Shown here: positions 57,215 through 64,000 of the stretch, piece by piece
Numbering within the stretch: the stretch's first letter is position 1
Layout: each line of letters starts with the position of its first letter
Assembly: GCA_019915135.1 (NCBI GenBank)
Contig: JAHLMK010000020.1
Coordinates: forward strand, 248,001 to 312,000
Direction of reading: 5' to 3'
DNA from: Strobilurus pachycystidiatus
Lineage: Eukaryota > Basidiomycota > Agaricomycetes > Agaricales > Physalacriaceae
Length of the DNA stretch: 64,000 bases
Notes under the pieces: generated by a model
What the model saw: only the letters and a program-made list of their open reading frames with translations
The model's database searches: none
Told to the model about the DNA's origin: nothing
Made by a program: the position numbers and the translations under genes

Positions 57215-57580
57215 TTAACAAAGCGGTAGTGTGCGCACGGCAAGTCTGGTCTTATCCTCCTCATATACAGTTGCCACCATATAGACGTCAAAAAGCCATG
57301 ACCTCGTAATCTTCTCCACTGACCGCCGTATCGTCAGGCCATGGACGACCTCATATCTGCGTCTATATTTGACGCGACAGCGATGCTTAGTGCTGTTGAG
57401 GCCCGCTAACACGACCTCTTGGGCCAGTCGTCCACAGTTTGTGTGCCTCACTGCAGAATTCTTCCCTTTGATCATGAGTGATTTTTGCACGACAGGGACC
57501 ACGTCCGGCGCCGCGTATGCGCGATAGTGCAATGATGCAACGCGCAAGGCCTTGGTTTCGCCCACAGGTACTGGTCTCAC
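57215..57580 (-). CDS. Small basic ORF, weakly supported
   Basis: 121 residues (EVVHGLTIRRSVEKITRSWL, FDVYMVATVYEEDKTRLAVR) with no visible intron and no family. It may be a relic. 56760-57210 holds nothing else. Confidence 0.2.
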   Translation of the reverse strand: MRPVPVGETKALRVASLHYRAYAAPDVVPVVQKSLMIKGKNSAVRHTNCGRLAQEVVLAGLNSTKHRCRVKYRRRYEVVHGLTIRRSVEKITRSWLFDVYMVATVYEEDKTRLAVRTLPLC

Positions 57581-57669
57581 TCCGGTCTCAGTGCCGATAT
57601 TTCTCGAGGAACGGGACTCGGAGGTAGGCTGGTCTATGCGGTTGTTGTACCCTTACAAATTCTCTCTCA

Positions 57670-57890
57670 TAAACTTCTAGGCCTTGCAGCCGTCTTCAGC
57701 CAGAATATCCCACCTCAAAACCTGCAGGCAATCATTGCTCCAGACAACGTCGATTCTGCCATTATATCGACCTATGACACGCAGTCCGTCGAGAACCTCA
57801 CTCACAGACGTCACCAACATGCAGTCCGTCGAGAACCTCCCCGACGCGTTGACGTATGCAAACCAGGTGGTAATGGCTTGACACATCCTC
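57670..57890 (+). pseudogene. Possible MFS transporter fragment with an internal duplication
   Basis: After a tag at 57681 the frame reads LAAVFSQNIPPQNLQAIIAP and DNVDSAIISTYDTQSVENL, a pattern of late loops in drug-type MFS transporters. CGCAGTCCGTCGAGAACCTC and a near-identical copy ATGCAGTCCGTCGAGAACCT lie about 43 bases apart and break the frame. The identification is tentative; the rest of the gene is absent. Confidence 0.3.
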
Positions 57891-58384
57891 CCTGCTTGAG
57901 CTTGATATTTGTCTCAGGCAGCAGTGGCGCTCTCCCGATGCACCCTAGATCCCTGCTGTGCTACTCTCTAAGCCACGCTCTTGTTGCCATGGCGCACCAT
58001 CCGCACTGCCAGCTACTACTAACCGACCCTCCGTCACCCGCCGCTCGCATCGTTGATCACGCATGCCGACAGTGTTTGCGCCTAATTTCACAGGCCCTTC
58101 TATTAACTCCAGGATTGCCTCTTTTACGACTGAACAAGTCTTTATCGTCAGGTTAAGCAGCTACACGACGTGCTATGCAGTCCGGAATTGCGACCCAGAT
58201 GTTCTTTGGAAGACCGCTTGGGTAGAGCAGGGCTCGGAGACGCTGGAGAACGGTCCGGTTGTGGTGAGGCGTGTCATGCACGAATTTGACCAGGGTTTGG
58301 CACGTTTTTGGATGAAAGGCCTTGAGGCCAAGCGTTCATCCCTAGATCTCTCTTTCATCTTGAATCATCACCTCGCCACCCGCT

Positions 58385-59757
58385 ATGCCTACCCCAATGG
58401 AAACGGACCCTGCTCCCGGAGAGCAGCCTCAAAGCTGGCTTAGCACTCTGGGTTTGAGCCGGATCTTCTCGTCTACGCATCGTCAGGTATATGTTTCGTC
58501 AAGTCTTTCTCGTTACTGGCTGAAGGGAAGACGTAGCCTCCTGAGTCCAACTTTCTGGGTAATGCGATTGCGGCTCTGAGCAACAATATGGAGAGAATGG
58601 CCGCCGGTCTTCATGACACGATCGCTAGCGGTGCTCCAGTCGCCCCGCCAGACGCCCCACCTATGAACGCCCCACCTAGGGCGCCGGCTGGACGCACTGA
58701 TCATCGTGCGAAAGGCGAACGCGGTGGACCGATGGACCCTGAGCATCTCATTCTGCTTGTAAGTCCAATATTGGCCACCATCTATATCTCCAACACAGCT
58801 TTGTATGTAGAGGAAGATCAGAGACGTGATCACATCAAAGATAGGCGACGATGAGAAAACCTGGACGGACGGACCGACTCTGGCAGAACGACTGATCTTC
58901 GAGAAGTCGTGGAACGATACCCGTGGCGCTTGCGAAGATTGTTGCACCTTTGAAAACCTTAACTTCGTGTGGACCGGAAAACCTGCCGAAGCCTGGAACA
59001 AGAGCGCCGCCCGAGTTATAGCAAATCAGATGATGGAGGAGGAGGGGACTCCTTCCACGGACTGGGCGCGTCGCGACCACCTGATCCATTACATCCGGAG
59101 CCGTTTCGAGACATTGCATGAGCGTCGGCTCAAGATGCAGAAGTTACTGAACTCTGCCGACCCCAAGGAGGCATTGAAAAACAAGCGGGCGAAGGATTCC
59201 AAACTCACCCGTCGCCACGAGGTAAGAGTCTCTCGGGATCCACTCCGCCTCTCATCTTGACGGCATCCCAGATTTATCGAGCTCGCAAGAAAGTGATCAT
59301 CGAGGTCCCCGCCTTGCGTAAACACCTGCCCGAGTTTGAAGCCTTGGGTGTGGATTGTCATAGCAGCGATGAGGAAGATCTCTCCCTTCCTCCAGGTAGC
59401 AGCCGAGCCTATCTGAAACGTGTCATTCCTTGGCGCTCGGCACAAGTACGCGAGTTCTACTATTGCTTGGACCGCGTCCGCCACACTAGGCGCGAATCCG
59501 GTATGAAAGGTGCCAAAAGTGGCAATGCTCCCCGCCATCGCATAACTCGTCAACCCGTTCCTGAGAACTACACTACACGACCGCCCGCCGCTCGTTTACC
59601 AGAAAATGCCTACGATAGTCGTTGGCTGGCCGCCCAGGGAGCTTTCATGGTATCTACGAACATTCAGCCCGTGGCGGCGAAGCCTGAATGGTTTGTGATT
59701 GACCCGGAATACATGAGGTACTTTCATCCTTTGACTGTCAGATGCCCACCCTCATGA
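58385..59757 (+). CDS. Agaricomycete-specific multicopy protein of unknown function
   Basis: Likely exons: MPTPMETDPAPGEQPQSWLS to SSTHRQ; NFLGNAIAALSNNMERMAAG with a Pro-rich stretch and PMDPEHLILL; then DEKTWTDGPTLAERLIFEKS, WARRDHLIHYIRSRFETLHE, RRLKMQKLLNSADPKEALKN; and after an intron near 59222-59272 IYRARKKVIIEVPALRKHL, CHSSDEEDLSLPPGSS, VIPWRSAQVREFYYCLDRVR and RLPENAYDSRWLAAQGAFM. The SSDEED box and the P-W-R-S then YD-WL order match a family seen in many copies in mushroom genomes, possibly transposon-linked. No enzyme motif is visible. 57900-58380 shows no supported gene. Confidence 0.5.
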
Positions 59758-59759
59758 TC

Positions 59760-60160
59760 ATGGTTCCATCAGCACCCTCTAGTTTCGATATAGCTGTCTC
59801 GATGAATCTCTACCTTAGATGGAATCACACACATTGCACAGGACGATGGTCATCGTTGCCCAGACTGCCAAACATTGTTCGTGACGTTGTCCCGTCCGCG
59901 AGTACCGTACGCTGTGATTGACTAGTGTGTATGGTAGTCCTCATCAGCACGTATGAATGTATTTAGGACAGTTTGTCACTTTCGTCTTTCGGCTGATTCC
60001 ATGATGCGTGGCCCTATGTACGGTATGTAGGACATAATCAAGACATAACAAACGACATAACAAATGATCAGGGGTGATTACAGCAGTGCACACTGCGGCG
60101 CACGAAGACAACGAGGCTCTACAACCCTGGTTCTTGACGCCTCTCAGCCTCAACCATCAA
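59760..60160. other. Intergenic, nothing recognised
   Basis: No gene or repeat is supported. A short direct repeat AACAAA(C/T)GACATAAC lies near 60045-60070. Confidence 0.4.
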
Positions 60161-60161
60161 C

Positions 60162-61213
60162 ATGCAGGTTTTGTACTCGTTGATGTTGATTATTGCCTTC
60201 ATAGGCGGCATCTTCGTCCGAACGGTATGTGCTAGCACATTGACTGTGCGTCTCTATTAACATCCACAGAACACCGCTCAGAAGCTGTGGCGTGCGTACC
60301 GGTACTAATACTTCTTATATCCCTCTCAGCACGGACTTCCTTCCAGGTGGTTTGGTAAATGGATTCAAATCGGCGGCCGGTAAGTCCTCTCCCGCGATAC
60401 ATAATTGGTGGTCCTGATCGCTCTCTGTTCCAGGATATCTCAAGGAGAGTCTGATGCCGACAAAGATCACCCAGCCGGAAATGGGAAATGAGAGAGGTTG
60501 CAGAAGGTTGTGAACCTCCTAGAAGCAATGCTGACATGACTTCTGCCAGAATCTGACCTGCAAGCCTCTAAGATATTCAAGCTGTCCTTGATGGCATCCG
60601 CTTCCGACCAGGACTGGATCAAGCGACATCGGAAATATTTGCTGGCCGTGTATAAGCGTGGTAAGGTTTATTGCGCCCAGTGTCTTATCTGCTGATCAAT
60701 GCGCTAGAAGATACTCCTCCGGGATACTGGGCCCGTTCCATGGCATGGATGGGGTTCAAGGGTGCGCGCCATAGTTCGAGACTCGTACAATGAACTGAAA
60801 CAGAAGCAGACTCAGGAGACTTGACCGAGATAGAACGTTTAGAGCTGCTGAAGAAAACAGCGGAAGCTCTCCTTCAGCCGCATCTCGAGACTTTCCGGAC
60901 GACTCTGGTGAAACACCTTCTACAGGCATACCAACCGGTTCTTCCCAACATATATCCGTCCCAAGCGAGCAGATCTGATGTTCTGGTGACCCTAGTATTG
61001 GTCGAGTCCAAGATATTGGCCGATCTGTGTCCTTTGCTGAAGGATGTGGCAAACGCTATGGCTTTGCGGTGGATGGTCAGCACAGACGACGAAGAGGGAT
61101 CTTTCAAGGACTTGTCAGAGACTACCAGGACCTGGGCGAACGACATTCTTCGGCCCGCTGTGGCCACGTTGGTCAGCTCTTTGACGATGCCCAGGTATCA
61201 GAAATCTGAGTAG
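60162..61213 (+). CDS. Unknown membrane-anchored helical protein, about seven short exons
   Basis: The start MQVLYSLMLIIAFIGGIFVR is a signal anchor. Short exons follow with GT-AG introns: NTAQKLW, TDFLPGGLVNGFKSAA, YLKESLMPTKI, ESDLQASKIFKLSLMASASD, DWIKRHRKYLLAVYKR, DTPPGYWARSMAWMGFK, and the last exon ADSGDLTEIERLELLKKTAE, LQPHLETFRTTLVKHLLQAY, RWMVSTDDEEGSFKDLSE to the stop at 61211. The many 40-50-base introns and the absence of lesions in the last exon favour a live gene. No family recognised. Confidence 0.45.
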
Positions 61214-61219
61214 GAATTA

Positions 61220-62670
61220 GAAGACATGTGGGCTTAGCTATAGTCAGATAGTACGGCTGAGTTTGTTTGTAGTACTTTAAGCGGACGCGTACGGTGTCTG
61301 TGGTCCTGATCATGATTCAACTTAGATGTTCAGGTATCAGTGAGTCAACCACGACATACGGAGGCACATTGCACCTTGACATGTTGATCTTAACCGAGAA
61401 GTAGTAAGACGACCCGATCTGTGTGCATTTCAGGCGCTACATGTACATGAGGAAGGGGTTGGTACTGCACCTACCACGGGAAATTTCACCATTGCATCCA
61501 CTAAGACTCATGACATGTCCCGCCCGATGTCCACGCCTGGACAATTAGAAATTAGCTGAATTGATTCAATTTCGAGAATGAGACGCGTTCCGAGGTAGGA
61601 TCATCTGCCCCTAGTTAGTATAAGTATAGCAGTGTCCCGGAATATTGCCGGTCATCAGAGCTGTTGCCGGCGGAGGCAGTTCGTGCCAACTCGACATCGC
61701 GCACCCTCCAGGTACGGTCACAGAAGCATCTCTCTCCGCGCGCTTATGGATACAGTATTCGCTCTGCCGCCTAAAGACCCGACTATGGCGACAACGGTAG
61801 CCCGCCGAGCGGTGCGGCATTTATGCAGTACACACAGCAAGGTCCAGACTTCTTGAGCTAGTCTCGGAACCCAACTCAACGATATGTGAAGACGATCGTT
61901 CACACTAGACTTTGTGGGGTACGTCCATCAGCTTTTGCGACCATATTTCTCTGATATAAACGTCGTATTCAGCAAGAGGATGGCCTCGGGTTTAGCGTTG
62001 CGGACGTCCGCACGAAAACGACAACGACCACGACTATACTCAAGAGACATCTGTGAGCCAAAACTTGGCCAATACCAACCACGGCGCCTCCTCGATTCTA
62101 ACACAAGCCCCGGAGATGTACATGGATGACGACGGACGATGGAGTCATAATCGCAGAGGCGGACAGATAAATTTGACTTCGGTCGGTCTGCCATTCTTCT
62201 CTCCCCAGGGGTGTGGCCAATGATCATCGTCAGACGCAGCATTCGTACCATTATCGCGCCCAGGCCGAGACCGAGACACCAACGCCGCGGGGAGCGCAAA
62301 TAATATACATTGTGACCTTCCACGCCGAATGATTCATTGAGAGAGGAACCACCCGAAATGAGGGCACATGGGGCAGGGGTCGGTACTGACCACCACTCAT
62401 TCTTTCTTTGCTTCTCGAGCACTGGCGAGTGAAAAATAAGATGGCAGATGAGGCGGTGATGAACGAGAGATGCGCCGCTTGGCAAATGCTGCTGGTGCAG
62501 CAAAGGTATAGCAAAGCGTTCAGTTATCTAAACATGTCATGGGAATGTAGATTGTAACACAAAGAATCGTCGTCAAGGTCATCCCATCTTTCGTCTTTAA
62601 GCTTGGAAGAACACAGTGCGGTCCTGGACCGAACCTGAACCAGTGGAAGTCAGTACACTTCCATCCCAAC
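61220..62670. other. Intergenic, nothing recognised
   Basis: Both strands carry only short overlapping frames. No repeat, RNA gene or promoter element stands out. Confidence 0.4.
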
Positions 62671-62679
62671 ACGCTTGTA

Positions 62680-63698
62680 TTAGTACGCACAGTCTCCTGG
62701 AGTCATTCCCCCAATCTTGAACACCTTGACAAGGGTGTCAAGGTCTTCTTGCCTTGATGTAGATGTCAAGAAGGTCATCGGAACCTCGGGCATTCGGTCG
62801 CGTAGAATATGCAGCTGCTGATATTCTGCACCTTCAGCAATGACGACAATACGACCTGAAGATACAGTTAAATGATATTCAGAGATGAAAGTAGAGTAAT
62901 CCGTACGCAATTTCCTGTTCGCGTATAAAAGGTCAAGGATCTGTTGTAACCTCTCACTTTGGAGAATTCCTTCAGGCTGTTGATTGTTAAGAGATGAAAA
63001 GGCAGATTCATTCTGGACCGCACAGTTGTGTAGAGGAGCTTGATTGGGTAGCTTCCGGCATTGTTGTTGCCAAAGGCCATCTGACAAAGATCATAGATGG
63101 TGCGGGACCAAGATTCCGTAGACGTTGATTTGGTGAGTTGTGCGGTCAACACTGGGACGTCAAATCAAGAAAGCATATCTGGGGATATGAGAAACCTACC
63201 ACCAAGCTTCAGGCTTTCAAGCTGCGATAATTGGTCCTCAATCAGGGCAAGCGCAGGCAACACCACCAACGAAGTCCCTGAAGAACGCAGGGCTGAAATC
63301 TGGAAGATCAGTGACCTGCTATCACCTATTGCAAGTCGTTGGAGCTACGTGAGCGCACAAGCAGAAGGCCATACCAGGGGGCATGACACAGATGACACTT
63401 CTATTGTCAAGACACGCATTCATGACACTGTGGACTATCGGATGAAGACGCTGGTAGACAAAAGTGAATTGTGGACGTACCCTTTCTGAGGGTACTGATA
63501 TTGATCAAGTTTGAAGATCAATGTTCGGTACTCGCTGAGTTCACGATCCCAAGGGAAGTGATCATTATGGTAGTTCACATGAAGGCTGCCGGTTTCGTTC
63601 GTGTAGGGTTGATCACGGAGTTGCTCCTCTACAATTTCCTGTATCTTTTTCATATTTGTCATGAACTCTGAATCGTCGGGCTTGGAGGTTTCAGCCAT
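62680..63698 (-). CDS. RecQ-like protein, first RecA lobe only, catalytic motifs eroded
   Basis: Five exons (63698-63481, 63427-63375, 63325-63200, 63151-63024, 62976-62680) join in frame with GT-AG introns of 47-53 bases to give 273 residues. RecQ order is plain: QYPQKGVMNACLDNRSVICV; Walker A position MPPGDSRS (residues 88-95) where MPTGGGKS is usual; SLVVLPALALIEDQLSQL; PIKLLYTTPEGILQSERLQQ; motif II position ISEYH (206-210) where IDEAH is usual; YQQLHILRDRMPEVPMTFLT and STSRQEDLDTLVKVFKIGG. The ORF stops where the second RecA lobe should begin. Without Walker A Lys or motif II Asp it should not unwind DNA. It is either a young fixed relic or a repurposed binding protein. Confidence 0.75.
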
Positions 63699-64000
63699 GG
63701 TTGCAAGAGTGATGTGAGATTTGGCTCCGCTTTGAATTCGAAGCGCTTTGCCCGCGTGAATTTCTCACGCGGCCGGTTCCAGGCGCAGCCATCATCGCAA
63801 TGCAATACTATGTCGGCACCCCGATGAGTTTCTACCCATGATGTAACTTGTGCCGTGTACCTGTCAACGAAACATACATAAAAGCAACACAACACAAGCA
63901 GGTTTGTTTATGAGGGCACGAATAGTGTAATCACAACTCATCGCCGAAACAACTAAGCGGCGCTGGTATCTACTCGAGGTGCAAAGCGCGCCAAGTACAG

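Overview
The window looks like a repeat-rich segment of an Agaricomycete (mushroom-forming basidiomycete) nuclear chromosome. The evidence is: genes split by many short GT-AG introns of about 41-60 bases, no operons, a GH128 secreted protein, F-box-like families with an LPPEI-type start, a TET/JBP-like oxygenase, JmjC-like and DUF6532-like families, and CACTA/Plavaka-type transposon proteins. I saw no convincing tRNA, rRNA or CRISPR. Family calls rest on recognition of motifs in the translations; no database search was run.

Layout. 0.3-5.5 kb (minus): an intact seven-exon gene for a large DUF6729/exonuclease-fold protein, with an array of TGTCCGCATTT motifs upstream. 6.3-9.2 kb: three metabolic relics in a row (haloacid dehalogenase with a frameshift, GH128 with two stops, tail of an NAD-dependent epimerase). 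10.5-11.7 kb (minus): intact TET/JBP-like 2-oxoglutarate/Fe(II) oxygenase. 12.5-15.7 kb: decayed Ser/Pro-rich and membrane-protein genes. 16.9-20.0 kb: a DUF6532-like gene head-to-head with a truncated Plavaka-type N-terminus, which abuts a broken SNF2 helicase (20.1-22.0 kb). 22.2-24.3 kb: an unknown intact ORF and an intact two-exon glutathione S-transferase. 24.9-28.1 kb: a decayed multipass membrane protein, a foldback inverted repeat with covarying hairpins, and a small membrane protein gene. 28.3-31.6 kb: mostly gene-poor. 32.1-46.1 kb: three F-box-like genes, all with lesions, a CACTA/Plavaka transposase broken by a 77-bp tandem duplication, and a URA2 (CPSase-DHO-ATCase) pseudogene. 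46.5-51.3 kb: an unknown membrane protein and a JmjC-like gene separated by a complete hAT-like MITE with an 8-bp target-site duplication. 51.4-61.2 kb: poorly resolved relics plus two coherent unknown genes. 62.7-63.7 kb: an intact-frame RecQ-like protein whose nucleotide-binding and DEAH motifs are eroded.

The genes do not form one pathway. The common thread is an accessory compartment made of transposon proteins, expanded regulatory-type families (F-box, JmjC, TET/JBP, DUF6729) and copies of housekeeping genes at different stages of decay. Several stop codons sit where tryptophan is expected, as C:G to T:A transitions would produce. The most unusual signals are the two diverged copies of a hairpin with an identical 14-nt loop and compensatory stem changes (26.0 and 26.5 kb), the complete MITE, the dead RecQ-like protein with a clean ORF, and the motif array in front of the intact DUF6729-type gene.
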